Positions 54,547 through 63,405 of a DNA stretch of 64,000 nt are shown in pieces. The DNA is taken from the NCBI GenBank assembly GCA_030427205.1, contig JAUHXC010000016.1, positions 158,625-222,624 on the forward strand. Direction: 5' to 3'. Positions within the stretch are counted from its first letter, which is position 1. Each line of letters starts with the position of its first letter. The translations under genes and the position numbers were made by a program. This DNA is from a bacterium. GTDB taxonomy: Bacteria > Myxococcota_A > Bradymonadia > UBA7976 > UBA1532. The notes under the pieces were generated by a model. That model ran no database searches. It worked only from the letters and a program-made list of their open reading frames with translations, and was not told the DNA's origin.

Positions 54547-55305
54547 CTACGCCGCCGCCGTCAGCACCAGCGGGCCGTCTTCGGTCACAACCAACGTATG
54601 CTCGAACTGCGCGCAGCGGGCGTCGGGCACCTCGTTGATCAGCGTCCAGCCATCGGCCGCCTCGTCGGCGTACTGCCCGGCGGTCGTCACGAAGGGCTCG
54701 ATGGTGATGACGTCACCCGCCCGCAGCCGGTGGGTCGCGTGCGGCGCGTCGTAGCCCGGGATCTCCGGCGGCTCGTGGATCGCCCGGCCGACGCCGTGGG
54801 ACGCCAGGTTACGGATGACCCGGAAGCCGGCGCGGCGGGCCACCTGCTCCATCGCGCGGCCGACGCTGCCCACCGTCGCCCCGGGACGCGCCGCCTGCAT
54901 GCCGGCCGCCTGCGCGCGCCGGGCGGCGATCAAGAGCCGACGCAGCTTGCGCGCCTGACGGCGGGGCACCGGATCGACCAGGACCGTCGCCCCGGTATCG
55001 GCGAAGTAGCCGTTCTTCGAGGCGCTGACGTCGATGTTGATGACATCGCCCGCCCGCAGCACCCGCTTGCCGGGGATACCGTGGGCCACCTCTTCGTTGA
55101 CGCTGATGCACGTCGCCTCGGGAAACCCGACCCCGATCGGCGCGCTGTGCGCCCCCGCCGCGGCCAGCATGCGCGCGCCGAGGGCGTCGAGGGCGCCGGT
55201 GGTGATACCCGGCCGGACCTCGGCCAGCATCGCGTCGCGGATGTCGGCGACGATCCGGCCGATGATGCGCAGGTGGTGCAGGTCGTCGGGGCGCTCGATG
55301 CTCAT
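54547..55305 (-). CDS. map: Methionine aminopeptidase, type I
   Basis: 252 residues; removes the N-terminal Met of nascent proteins. Metal ligands of the pita-bread fold: VINIDVSASKNGYFADTGATV (Asp, Asp), SHGVGRAIHEPPEIPG (His), VITIEPFV (Glu) and QFEHTLVVTEDG (Glu). HGIP near the N-terminus is the substrate-side His. Normal length. Followed 49 bases further on the same strand by no gene start; the SUMF1 gene lies upstream and is read in the same direction, ending at 55355. Confidence 0.96.
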   Translation of the reverse strand: MSIERPDDLHHLRIIGRIVADIRDAMLAEVRPGITTGALDALGARMLAAAGAHSAPIGVGFPEATCISVNEEVAHGIPGKRVLRAGDVINIDVSASKNGYFADTGATVLVDPVPRRQARKLRRLLIAARRAQAAGMQAARPGATVGSVGRAMEQVARRAGFRVIRNLASHGVGRAIHEPPEIPGYDAPHATHRLRAGDVITIEPFVTTAGQYADEAADGWTLINEVPDARCAQFEHTLVVTEDGPLVLTAAA

Positions 55306-55354
55306 GCTGTGCTCCGGGGCAGGGGAAGGGGACGAATGACGAAGGGGGAGATGC

Positions 55355-56956
55355 TCATGGCGCGGGGCGGTCGCGCACGACGCGGAATCCGACGAAGGCC
55401 AGCCGGCTCTCGGGGTCGACGCGATCGATGACCCGCGGATCGAGCGTGGCGTGCATCAGGCTGCCGCCCATCGCCGTCGCGCCGCCGAGGTTCGAGGCGC
55501 CGCCCTCGACCTCGACCCACTCGCCGGCGTTGCCCGCCACGTCGCACAGGCCCTCGCGGCTGCTGCCCTGCGGGCGGCTGCAGACCGGCCAGGTGGACCC
55601 CCGGCCGCACGCCGGGCCTTGCGCGTCCATCAGCACCGCGCGCTCGCAGGTCGCCGGCGCGTGGCCCCACGGGAAGCCATCGGCGCTGCGCCCGCCGCGG
55701 GCGGCGAACATCCACTCGGTCGGCGTCGGCAAGCGCCCGCCGACGAACGCGGCGTAGGCCCGGGCCTCGGCGCGGGTCAGGCAGACCGCCGGCTGGTCGG
55801 GCGCGCCGAAGAACTCGGGGGTCGCGGCTGCGAGGCTCGGGCCGCCGCGACACGCGCCGTAGTCGATGGCCGGGCATTTGCCCGCCTCCACGCAGATGGC
55901 GTATTGCGCCGTGGTCACCTCGGTGCGCGAGATCCCGAACGGCGCGACGTCGAGCGGCGCGCGGGCGCCTTCCCACTCGAATACGCCGCCGGGCATCGCC
56001 ACCCACTCCACCGTCCGGGTCAGCCGCTCGAACTCGGCCAGCCACGGGCCGTAGGCGGCGTCGAACTCCGCCTGCCACGCCTTCTTCTGCGCCGGCGGCA
56101 CCACGCTGGCGTCGTAGGCCAGCAGCCGCTGCAGCTTGGCGGCGTCGACCCGATGCCGGGCCCAGGCCTCGCGCACGGCCTTGGCCCGCGCCTGCTCGGC
56201 CGCGTCCCGCGCGCGCCACTGCTCCGCCCGGCGCCGCGCCTCGGCCGCCCGCTCGCCCTCAGCCCGCTCGGCGACCGCGCGCCACGCCGCCGCCCGCTCG
56301 ACGGCCGCCGCGTCCGCGCGCGCTTCGAGCCGATGGGCCGTCTGCAGCGCGTCGAGCAGCGTCAGGTCGACATCGGCGAAGCCCACCGTCGCCAGCGGCC
56401 CGACCGTGGCGCTCACCGTGGGCACCGCCGGCAGCGGCACCGGCGCGTTGAAGATCGGCGTCGGCGTGCGGCGCATCACCGGCCGCACCAGCCTCGCGAC
56501 GACCGCCGCCAGCGCCGAGTCCAACCCATCGGCGTCGTCCCCCGAAGCGGCCTCGGCCGACAGCAGGCTGCCGTCGCCGGTGGCGTGCAGCTTCAACGAG
56601 AGCTTCAGCGTCGCGTCCAGCCGGACCAGCTCACCGCTGATGACATAGCCCGCGCCCACCCGGCGCCCGGTCTCGATCTCGCAGTCGGCGCCGGCGCAGT
56701 CGGCCAGATCGGTCTGCGGCGGCAGCAGCGCCACCAGATTCTCCCGGGTCAGCACCTTGACCCGCTCGCCCAGCGTCGCCAGCGTCGCCGCCCGCACCCG
56801 ATCGGTGAGGTAGTCGACCGCCTGCTGCTCGAGCTTCGCCGGGTTGTACAGCTCGAGCACCGCCAGCCGCTCGGACGCGGCCGCCGCGCCGGGCACGCAG
56901 AAGATCGCGCTCAGCAGAACCAGCGGGACCAGTGGGATGAGGAGGTGACGGCGCAT
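55355..56956 (-). CDS. SUMF1-type (FGE-like) protein with CsgG/TolB-like N-terminus and coiled coil
   Basis: 533 residues. Signal peptide (VPLVLLSAIFCVPGAAAA), then a domain LAVLELYNPAKLEQQAVDYLTDRV resembling TolB/CsgG-like outer-membrane-associated domains, including GAGYVISGELVRLD. A 100-residue Ala/Glu/Arg coiled coil (about 215-300) follows. The C-terminal 220 residues are a formylglycine-generating-enzyme fold (ISRTEVTTAQYAICVEAGKCPA, LPTPTEWMFAARGG, VAGNAGEWVE, LAFVGFRVVRD). The Cys pair of true FGE is absent: the GGSLMHATLDPRV region has no Cys. It is probably non-catalytic or has another reaction. A palindrome lies just before the ATG. Confidence 0.8.
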   Translation of the reverse strand: MRRHLLIPLVPLVLLSAIFCVPGAAAASERLAVLELYNPAKLEQQAVDYLTDRVRAATLATLGERVKVLTRENLVALLPPQTDLADCAGADCEIETGRRVGAGYVISGELVRLDATLKLSLKLHATGDGSLLSAEAASGDDADGLDSALAAVVARLVRPVMRRTPTPIFNAPVPLPAVPTVSATVGPLATVGFADVDLTLLDALQTAHRLEARADAAAVERAAAWRAVAERAEGERAAEARRRAEQWRARDAAEQARAKAVREAWARHRVDAAKLQRLLAYDASVVPPAQKKAWQAEFDAAYGPWLAEFERLTRTVEWVAMPGGVFEWEGARAPLDVAPFGISRTEVTTAQYAICVEAGKCPAIDYGACRGGPSLAAATPEFFGAPDQPAVCLTRAEARAYAAFVGGRLPTPTEWMFAARGGRSADGFPWGHAPATCERAVLMDAQGPACGRGSTWPVCSRPQGSSREGLCDVAGNAGEWVEVEGGASNLGGATAMGGSLMHATLDPRVIDRVDPESRLAFVGFRVVRDRPAP

Positions 56957-56973
56957 GCCGCGGATTATCCGCG
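56957..56973. promoter_or_regulatory. 17-base palindrome before the SUMF1 gene start
   Basis: CCGCGGATTATCCGCGG: perfect 8-bp arms with one central base, immediately upstream of the ATG at 56956. It may be an operator overlapping the ribosome-binding region or a terminator of the hydrolase gene upstream (57015-57872, same strand). Confidence 0.4.
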
Positions 56974-57014
56974 GCGCGGGCGTGCCGGCGCAACCGCCGC
57001 GCGCGACGGCCGGA

Positions 57015-57872
57015 TCAGCCCTTGGCGGGGAAGCGGGCGTCGAGCCACGCGTCGAGCTCGGCGAAGGCCTGCTCGCGATCGAGGTCGAACCAGATCTCGT
57101 GAAAGGCCTCGGGGTAGTCGGTATAGGTCTTGTCGCTGCTCGACATGCCGTCGAAGAGCGCCTTCGCCGCCGCCGGATCGACCACCTTGTCCGACCCCGC
57201 CTGCTGCATCAGCACCGGCAGCTCGATCGCCGACGCCCCGGCCAGCGCCGCCGCCTGCGCCTTCTCGGTCTCGGTCAGCCAGCGGGCGCTGGCCACCTTG
57301 CCGATCAGCGGATCGGTCGCGTACTGCTCGATCGTCGCCGGGTCGCGGCTGACGAACTCGGGCGGGATGTCGGTCGGCAGCGAGATGGCCGGTACGTAGC
57401 GGCTCAGGGCCTTGCCGAGGAAGGCCTTCCACGCCGGCACCTTGATCGCGAAGCCGATGAACGGCGAGCTGAAGACCGCCGCCGCGAACCGGCTGCCGTC
57501 GCGCATCAGCGCGTGGGCCGAGATCAGGCCGCCGTTGCTGTGCGCGAGCAGGATGCGCGGCGCGTCGTTGGGCTCGATGGCGTCGACCTGGGCCACGAAC
57601 GCGTCGAGATCCTTGAGGTATTCGTCGAACGCGTAGATGTGCCCCCGCCGCCCGGCGCTGTTGCCATGACCCCGCAGATCGAAGCGATGACAGCTGAAGC
57701 CCGCCGCCCCCAATCGGGCGTGCATCTCTCGATAACGGCCGCAATGCTCGGCGAAGCCGTGCACCAGCAGAATCCGCGCCCGGGGGCTCTCCACCGGGTC
57801 GTGTTCGCCGTAGAGGCGCAGGCCATCGGCGCTGTCGAAGTAGCCGCGTCGGTCGGGGAGTTTGGTCGTCAT
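57015..57872 (-). CDS. Alpha/beta hydrolase (monoacylglycerol lipase-like)
   Basis: 285 residues from the ATG at 57872; GGAAG lies upstream. Serine hydrolase of the Hydrolase_4 group. ILLVHGFAEHCGRYREMHARL oxyanion loop, CHRFDLRGHGNSAGRRG, nucleophile elbow LLAHSNGGLISA (Ala in place of the first Gly of GxSxG), acid in QAGSDKVVDP, catalytic His in YPEAFHEIWFDLD. Likely cleaves lysophospholipid or monoacylglycerol esters. Divergent from the gene at 57982. Confidence 0.9.
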   Translation of the reverse strand: MTTKLPDRRGYFDSADGLRLYGEHDPVESPRARILLVHGFAEHCGRYREMHARLGAAGFSCHRFDLRGHGNSAGRRGHIYAFDEYLKDLDAFVAQVDAIEPNDAPRILLAHSNGGLISAHALMRDGSRFAAAVFSSPFIGFAIKVPAWKAFLGKALSRYVPAISLPTDIPPEFVSRDPATIEQYATDPLIGKVASARWLTETEKAQAAALAGASAIELPVLMQQAGSDKVVDPAAAKALFDGMSSSDKTYTDYPEAFHEIWFDLDREQAFAELDAWLDARFPAKG

Positions 57873-57981
57873 GGCCACTTCCGCATATAAAGCCGGGGTG
57901 CGGGCGCGCGCGTCGGCGGATTTGAATAGATCCCGCCATGAACACGACGCCGGGCTCGACACATGACAAAGGGAGGACGCC

Positions 57982-58662
57982 GTGTCAATTCGTCTGCTCG
58001 CCGCTGCCCTCGGCTCGCTGCTGTTCGCCATGCCCGTCGGCGCGGTCGAAGTCTTCGTCAACGGAGTCAAGGTGACCGGCGGGATCCGCAGCACCGGATT
58101 CGAGAACGTCAACGTGCGCTTCGACGAGAACGGCAACGTGTTCATCGACGCGCCGGGCTACAAGATCCAGGTCGCGGGCACCCCCGCCGCGCCGCCGCCG
58201 ACCCCGCCCGCCAACCCGGCGATCCGACCGCCGGTCGCGCCGCCGCCGGTCGCTGCGCCGCCCGTCGCGCCGCCGCCGGTCTCCACCGGCCGGACCGGCC
58301 CGCAGACGCCGCTGCCCGGCGGTCAGCGCACCTGGCTGGTGGTCAACACCTCGATGACCGGCCACTTCAAGCTGATCGTGCAGGCCAACGGCGTCGCGGT
58401 CGCCGAGATCCCCGCCAGCAGCCCGCAGTACATCACCGACATCAGCGACAAGCTGCGCCCGGGGCAGAACCAGGTGCAGATCACCTACCTGCCCAGCCCG
58501 AACGCGCCGCAGGTGCCGCCGGCCGAGGCGGTCTCGGTGATGATCGGCCAGGGCACGACCGGCACCGACGGCACGCTCACCATCGGCAAGGTGCTCGGCA
58601 CCCACAAGAAAGAGACCGGCAACCCCTCGGCCGACGCGGCGACGATTCAGTTCAAGCTGTAG
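57982..58662 (+). CDS. Secreted protein with Pro-rich linker, unknown function
   Basis: 226 residues from a GTG with GGGAGG upstream. Signal peptide (RLLAAALGSLLFAMPVGA, cleaved before VEVFVNG). Short N-terminal beta segment (VNGVKVTGGIRSTGFENVNVRFDENGNVFI), a Pro/Ala/Val linker with repeated APPPVAAPPVAPPP, and a C-terminal beta domain (TWLVVNTSMTGHFKLIVQANG). No family recognised. Convergent with the gene at 58686; GCCCGG and CCGGGC in the gap can pair. Confidence 0.65.
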   Translation: MSIRLLAAALGSLLFAMPVGAVEVFVNGVKVTGGIRSTGFENVNVRFDENGNVFIDAPGYKIQVAGTPAAPPPTPPANPAIRPPVAPPPVAAPPVAPPPVSTGRTGPQTPLPGGQRTWLVVNTSMTGHFKLIVQANGVAVAEIPASSPQYITDISDKLRPGQNQVQITYLPSPNAPQVPPAEAVSVMIGQGTTGTDGTLTIGKVLGTHKKETGNPSADAATIQFKL

Positions 58663-58685
58663 CCGGCCCGGTCAGCCCGACCCGC

Positions 58686-59189
58686 TCAGCCGGGCTCGAT
58701 CACCCGCACCGGCCAGCGCCGGCCGCCCACCGCGACCGCCATCCCGTCGTCGCCGCCCTCCAGCCACTCGCCCAGCCGCGCCTGCGCCGCGCGCCCCAGT
58801 CGGACCCGGCGCGCGGCGTCGAGCTGCACGTACAGATGCGCGCCGGCGCTCTCGAAGCCCGCCGCGGGCACCGCCACCCGGCGGCCGGTATTCAGCCGCA
58901 GCCACAGGCCGTCGTCGTGCTCGATGCGGCGGGCGATCAGCGGCGTATCGTCGGCGCGGATGTAGCACCAGCGCTGCCCGACCCGCAGGATGGGCTCCCC
59001 CGACTCGGGGTGCACGTCGATGCCGCGATCGAAGGCCGCGATGAGCCCCGCGTGGGTGAAGCGCTCGCCCTCGTGATACCAGCGCCCTTCGCCGTCCAAC
59101 CGCAGATCGACGCTGCGGCGCAGCGTCTCCAGCCGGGCCAGCCAGGCTTCGGCCTCGTCGTCAGGCGGTGCGTCTTCGGGGGCCTTCAT
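58686..59189 (-). CDS. DUF1285-like protein
   Basis: 167 residues with GAGGAG upstream of the ATG at 59189. RSVDLRLDGEGRWYHEGERFTH followed by HPESGEPILRVGQRWCYIRADDTPLIAR resembles the DUF1285 family, a small cytoplasmic beta-rich fold sometimes linked to nucleotide or lipid metabolism. Function unknown. Divergent from the gene at 59264. Confidence 0.6.
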   Translation of the reverse strand: MKAPEDAPPDDEAEAWLARLETLRRSVDLRLDGEGRWYHEGERFTHAGLIAAFDRGIDVHPESGEPILRVGQRWCYIRADDTPLIARRIEHDDGLWLRLNTGRRVAVPAAGFESAGAHLYVQLDAARRVRLGRAAQARLGEWLEGGDDGMAVAVGGRRWPVRVIEPG

Positions 59190-59263
59190 CTGCGTGCTCC
59201 TCGTGGGCGTCTGCCGCGGTCGCCGGGTTCGCGCCCGCCGGCCGTCTGCGGCATCATGGCGGC

Positions 59264-60415
59264 ATGGATGACAGATTCCAGGTCACCCGCAGTGGTCGCG
59301 AGGTCTACGCCGGCACCCTCGACGGCCTCGTCGAGGCCGCCGCCCGCGGTGAGATCCGGGCCAACGACCTGGTCTTCGATCCGGCCAACGACCGCTGGCT
59401 CTTCGCGCGCAACCTGCCCGCGCTCGCCGGCTTCGCCCTGCGCGGCCGTCAGGCGCGCGGCACCGAAGACCACCAGGACCCGGGCCCGATCACCCTCGAC
59501 CGGCTCACGCTCGAGAAGCGCGGCAACCGCCGCAAGCGCATCCTGCAGGCGTTGGCCTTCTTCGCGGTGATCGCCGCCACCCTGGCGCTGGTCCGCATGG
59601 TGCCCACCGGCGCCGACAAGGCCCAGTACAGCGAGTTCATCGAAGACCGCGACCAGCCGCCCGACGTCGAGACGCAGAAGAGCGCCGGCGGCCCGCCGGC
59701 CGGCGCCGCGGGTTCGGGCGCGATGGGCGGCGCCGCCGGTGGCCCGACCGGCGCGCCCGGTGCAGCGGCCGGCGCGCCCGTCCAGCCGGGCGGCCGCGTC
59801 GAGGGGGTCGATCCGCTCGCCCCCGGCGCGCAGCCCGACGGCGACCCGGCGGCCGCCGGCCCCAGACCCGCCGCGCCGCCGGCCGAGCTCGTCTTCGACT
59901 ACAGCCAGCGCGCGGCGCCCGGCGTCTTCGTCGAGCCCACCGCCGAAGAGCGTCAGCTCTACGCCGCCCGCTACACCGGCGAGGGCATGCGCGTGCTGCA
60001 AGACCCCAACCCGCCGCCGGGCGACGCGCGCATGGCGCAGATCCTCGCCGCCCGCCACCGGGCCGAGTTCGCCAAGCTCAACCTCGAAGCCCTCGACCCC
60101 GATCACCCCGACATCGAGCAGGTCGAGCAGCTCATCGCCGACCTCGAGAAAGCCTTCGACGCCGTCTGTCAGCCGGCCTACGCCGAGCGGTTCTGCGGGC
60201 TGAAGCTGCAATACCCCGACTGGCCCGACGCCGTGGTCGACCGGGTCGCCGGCGGCCGGGTCGACGTGGGCATGACCGCCGAGCAGGCCCGCGAGGCCTG
60301 GGGCCGACCGACCCGCTTCCGCCGCGAGGGGGAGGGGCGGCGCTACTGCTACGACTTCCTGTGCGAGCGCTCGCTGCGGGTCGTCGACCAGGTCATCGTC
60401 GAAGTCGGCGGGTGA
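59264..60415 (+). CDS. Membrane-anchored protein with GYF_2-like N-terminus
   Basis: 383 residues. N-terminal 55 residues (FQVTRSGREVYAGTLDGLVEAAARGEIRANDLVFDP) resemble the GYF_2/DUF4339 module. One membrane helix at about 90-107 (ILQALAFFAVIAATLALV), then a Gly/Ala/Pro-rich linker (GAMGGAAGGPTGAPGAAAG), and a C-terminal region with paired Cys (CQPAYAERFCG and YCYDFLCERSL). The C-terminal part ends VDVGMTAEQAREAWGRPTRFRREGEG, resembling a small lipoprotein SmpA/BamE-like fold. No clear function. The TonB-dependent receptor gene follows after 10 bases. Confidence 0.65.
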   Translation: MDDRFQVTRSGREVYAGTLDGLVEAAARGEIRANDLVFDPANDRWLFARNLPALAGFALRGRQARGTEDHQDPGPITLDRLTLEKRGNRRKRILQALAFFAVIAATLALVRMVPTGADKAQYSEFIEDRDQPPDVETQKSAGGPPAGAAGSGAMGGAAGGPTGAPGAAAGAPVQPGGRVEGVDPLAPGAQPDGDPAAAGPRPAAPPAELVFDYSQRAAPGVFVEPTAEERQLYAARYTGEGMRVLQDPNPPPGDARMAQILAARHRAEFAKLNLEALDPDHPDIEQVEQLIADLEKAFDAVCQPAYAERFCGLKLQYPDWPDAVVDRVAGGRVDVGMTAEQAREAWGRPTRFRREGEGRRYCYDFLCERSLRVVDQVIVEVGG

Positions 60416-60425
60416 TGGACCCCCG

Positions 60426-62612
60426 GTGACCCGCGCCCCCGCCCGACTGCTCCTGCCGATCGCGCTCGCCCTCGCCGGACCGCCGGCCCACGCGGTCGAG
60501 CCGGGCGCCGAGGCCCGCGCCGAAGCCCCCGAGGCGGACGTGCGCGGCCAGCTGCGCCGCCGAGGCGTCCGCGCGGCGGCCGTCGGCGTCGAGATCCGCG
60601 CCGAGCGGCCCGACGGCGCCCCGCTCGGCAGCGCGTTCACCGACGCCGAGGGCGCCTTCACCCTGCGCCTGCCCACCGGCCCGGCGGTCTTGATCATCGA
60701 CGACCCCGCCTTCGTCGCCGAGACCCGCGCCGTCGACGTGCCGCCCGCCGGCCTCGCGCTGCCGCCGTGGCCCTTGACCCCCGCGCCCGGCGGCGCCGAG
60801 CGCCTGCGGGTCTACGGCCGCCGCCCGCCCGGCGCCACCGGGCTCGACGCCGAGGCCCTGCGCACGACCGCCGGCACCTTCGGCGACCCGCTGCGCGCCC
60901 TGCAATCGCTGCCGTCGGTGGGCACCGTGCTCTCGCTGGTGCCTTTCCCCATCGTGCGCGGATCCGCCCCCGGCGACACCGCGATCCGGGTCGACGGCAC
61001 GCCGATCCCGCTGCTCTTCCACTCGGGGGTGGGGCAGGGGGTCATCCCCTCGGTGCTCGTCGACCGCATCACCCTGCACACCGGCGGCGCCCCGCTCGAC
61101 ATCGGCGGGGTCGTCACCGCTATCGAGGTCGAGACCGCCGAGCCCGACGCCCCCGGGCTGCGCGGCGAGGCGCTGCTCGATCTGGTGCAGGCCGGCGCGC
61201 TCGTCTCGACCCCGCTCGCCGGCGGCCGCCTCACCGCCGGCGGACGCATCGGCTACCCCGGCTGGGTGCTCAGCCTGATCGACCAGCCGGTGATCATCGA
61301 CTTCGCCGACTACCACCTGCGCTACGGTTGGCGCAGCGGCCGGCGACGCCTGCGGATCAGCCTCTTCGGGGCCACCGACCGCTTCGGCGACGACGAGGTC
61401 GACGCCGGCGGTGAGCCCGACCTGACCGAGATGGCCTTCCACCGCCTCGCCCTGCGCTGGTTCGAACCGCTGGGCGCCGCCACCCTCGAAGCCGCGCTCG
61501 ACCTCGGCGCCGACCGCTTCGACCTGCCGCAGGCCGATGACGACGACCTCTACTTCTTCCGCAGCGCGTCCGGGGCCCGACTCGACGAGTGGCTGGTCCG
61601 CGCCCGCGTCGCGGCCGACATCCCGCTCGTGCACGGGCGCGACCTGAGCCTCGACCTCGACGTCGGGCTCGAACAGACCTGGACCCGCACCGAGAACGAC
61701 GCCGAGACCGTGCCCGGCGACCGGCTCATCGTCGCCGGCACCCGCGACCGCCTGCGCACCGCCGCGTGGATCGGTGCCACCCTGCGCCTCGGACCCGCCC
61801 GCATCCAGCCCGGCGTGCGCCTCGACCTCTACGACGACCCCCTGCGCTACGCCCTCGACCCGCGCCTCGACGCCCGGATCGACATCGGCCGCGACAGCGC
61901 GCTCGTCGGCCGCATCGGCCGCACCCGCGGGCCGCAGCGCTACCCGTACCCCATCCCCGGCGTCGGCGAGTACGCCCTCGAACCCGACCTGCACGACACC
62001 ACGCACGGCCAGCTCGGCCTCGAACAGCGCCTGCCCGCCGGCTTCGACCTGCGCTGGTCGATCTTCGGCCGGCGCACCGACGGCCTCAAAGCCAGCCCGC
62101 TCGACCCGGTGCGCCCCGACATCATCGGCGCGGCCTACGCCGACTACGCCTACGGCGACGCGCGGGCCGTCGGCAGCGAGCTCCTGCTGCGCCGTCGCGC
62201 GCAGGGCTGGATCCACGGCTGGCTGAGCTATACGGTGCAGCGCGTCGACCGGCGGCTCGACGACCCCCGACTCGCGGCCCGCGGCCCGTGGCGCAGCAGC
62301 CTGCTCGAGCAGAACCACCTGCTCAACGGCGTGCTGACCGTGCGGCTGCCCGGCGGCTGGTCGCTGGGCGCGCGGCTGCACTACACCTCGGGGCGACCGC
62401 GCGGGCTCTACACCGCCGGGCGCCTCGACGGCTACGCGCAGCTCGACGCCCGCGTCGAGTACCGCTGGATCGCCGACGTCTACACCGGCAGCGCCTGGCT
62501 CGACGTGATCAACATCACCCACGCCGGCGAGCCGACTCGACCCAGCGCCACCGAGCCCGCCGAGCCGGTGGCCTTCACCCTGCCCATGCTCGGGGTGCGC
62601 GCCCGCTTCTGA
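60426..62612 (+). CDS. TonB-dependent outer-membrane receptor
   Basis: 728 residues from a GTG; signal peptide (LLLPIALALAGPPAHA). N-terminal beta domain of carboxypeptidase-regulatory type (VRGQLRRRGVRAAAVGVEIRAERPDGAPLGSAFTDAEG), then a plug domain (DPLRALQSLPSVGTVLSLVP, FPIVRGSAPGDTAIRVDGTPIP) and a 22-strand-type barrel ending in ...GVRARF (C-terminal Phe). No typical TonB box is obvious. Ligand unknown. It shares an operon with the membrane protein gene 10 bases upstream. Confidence 0.88.
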   Translation: MTRAPARLLLPIALALAGPPAHAVEPGAEARAEAPEADVRGQLRRRGVRAAAVGVEIRAERPDGAPLGSAFTDAEGAFTLRLPTGPAVLIIDDPAFVAETRAVDVPPAGLALPPWPLTPAPGGAERLRVYGRRPPGATGLDAEALRTTAGTFGDPLRALQSLPSVGTVLSLVPFPIVRGSAPGDTAIRVDGTPIPLLFHSGVGQGVIPSVLVDRITLHTGGAPLDIGGVVTAIEVETAEPDAPGLRGEALLDLVQAGALVSTPLAGGRLTAGGRIGYPGWVLSLIDQPVIIDFADYHLRYGWRSGRRRLRISLFGATDRFGDDEVDAGGEPDLTEMAFHRLALRWFEPLGAATLEAALDLGADRFDLPQADDDDLYFFRSASGARLDEWLVRARVAADIPLVHGRDLSLDLDVGLEQTWTRTENDAETVPGDRLIVAGTRDRLRTAAWIGATLRLGPARIQPGVRLDLYDDPLRYALDPRLDARIDIGRDSALVGRIGRTRGPQRYPYPIPGVGEYALEPDLHDTTHGQLGLEQRLPAGFDLRWSIFGRRTDGLKASPLDPVRPDIIGAAYADYAYGDARAVGSELLLRRRAQGWIHGWLSYTVQRVDRRLDDPRLAARGPWRSSLLEQNHLLNGVLTVRLPGGWSLGARLHYTSGRPRGLYTAGRLDGYAQLDARVEYRWIADVYTGSAWLDVINITHAGEPTRPSATEPAEPVAFTLPMLGVRARF

Positions 62613-62634
62613 CCGCGCCCCCGCCGGAGGACCC

Positions 62635-63402
62635 GTGCGGATCTACGCCTGGAACGTCAACGGCCTGCGCTCGTGCCACCGCAAAGAGGCCTTCGTGCCC
62701 TTCGTCGAGGCCCACCGGCCCGACGTGCTCTGCCTGCAAGAAGTCCGCGCCCTGCCCGAGCAGGTGCCCGCCGACGCCCGCAACCCCAAGGGCATGCACG
62801 GCGAGTGGCACCCCGCCGAGAAGAAGGGCTACAGCGGCGTGACCACCTTCAGCGCCGCGCCGCCCGACGCCGCGGTGCGCGGCCTCGACGAAGAGCGCTT
62901 CGACCGCGAAGGCCGGGTCCTGCGCACCGACCACGGCCCGGTCAGCGTGGTCAACGCCTACTTCCCGCACGGCCAGCGCGACCACGCCCGGCTGCCGTTC
63001 AAGACCGACTTCTACCGGGCGATGCTGGCCTATGGCGACCGCCTGCGCCGCGCGGGCCGCCGCGTCGTGCTGTGCGGCGACTGGAACACCGCCCACCACG
63101 ACATCGACATCAAGAACCACAAGAGCAACCGCAAGACATCGGGCTTCACCGCGCCCGAGCGGGCCCTGGTCGACGAGTTCGAAGCCGCCGGCTGGGTCGA
63201 CGTCTGGCGGGTGCGCAACCCCGAGGCCGAGGTCTACACCTGGTGGTCGTCGCGCAAGGGCGTGCGCGAGCGCAACGTGGGCTGGCGCATCGACTACTTC
63301 CTCGTCGACGGCGAGACGGCGAAGCGGGTCGTCGACGCGAGCATCCACACCGACGTGATGGGCAGCGACCACTGCCCGATCGGGCTCGAGCTCGACGTTT
63401 GA
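62635..63402 (+). CDS. xthA: Exodeoxyribonuclease III
   Basis: 255 residues from a GTG with CCGGAGG upstream; 22 bases after the TonB receptor. AP endonuclease / 3' exonuclease of base excision repair. All motifs are intact: YAWNVNGLRS, VLCLQEVRAL (metal-binding Glu), HGQRDHARLPFKTDFY, VLCGDWNTAHHDIDIKN (Asp, Asn), VYTWWSSRKG, WRIDYFLVD and MGSDHCPIGLEL (catalytic Asp-His). Confidence 0.96.
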   Translation: MRIYAWNVNGLRSCHRKEAFVPFVEAHRPDVLCLQEVRALPEQVPADARNPKGMHGEWHPAEKKGYSGVTTFSAAPPDAAVRGLDEERFDREGRVLRTDHGPVSVVNAYFPHGQRDHARLPFKTDFYRAMLAYGDRLRRAGRRVVLCGDWNTAHHDIDIKNHKSNRKTSGFTAPERALVDEFEAAGWVDVWRVRNPEAEVYTWWSSRKGVRERNVGWRIDYFLVDGETAKRVVDASIHTDVMGSDHCPIGLELDV

Positions 63403-63405
63403 GCC

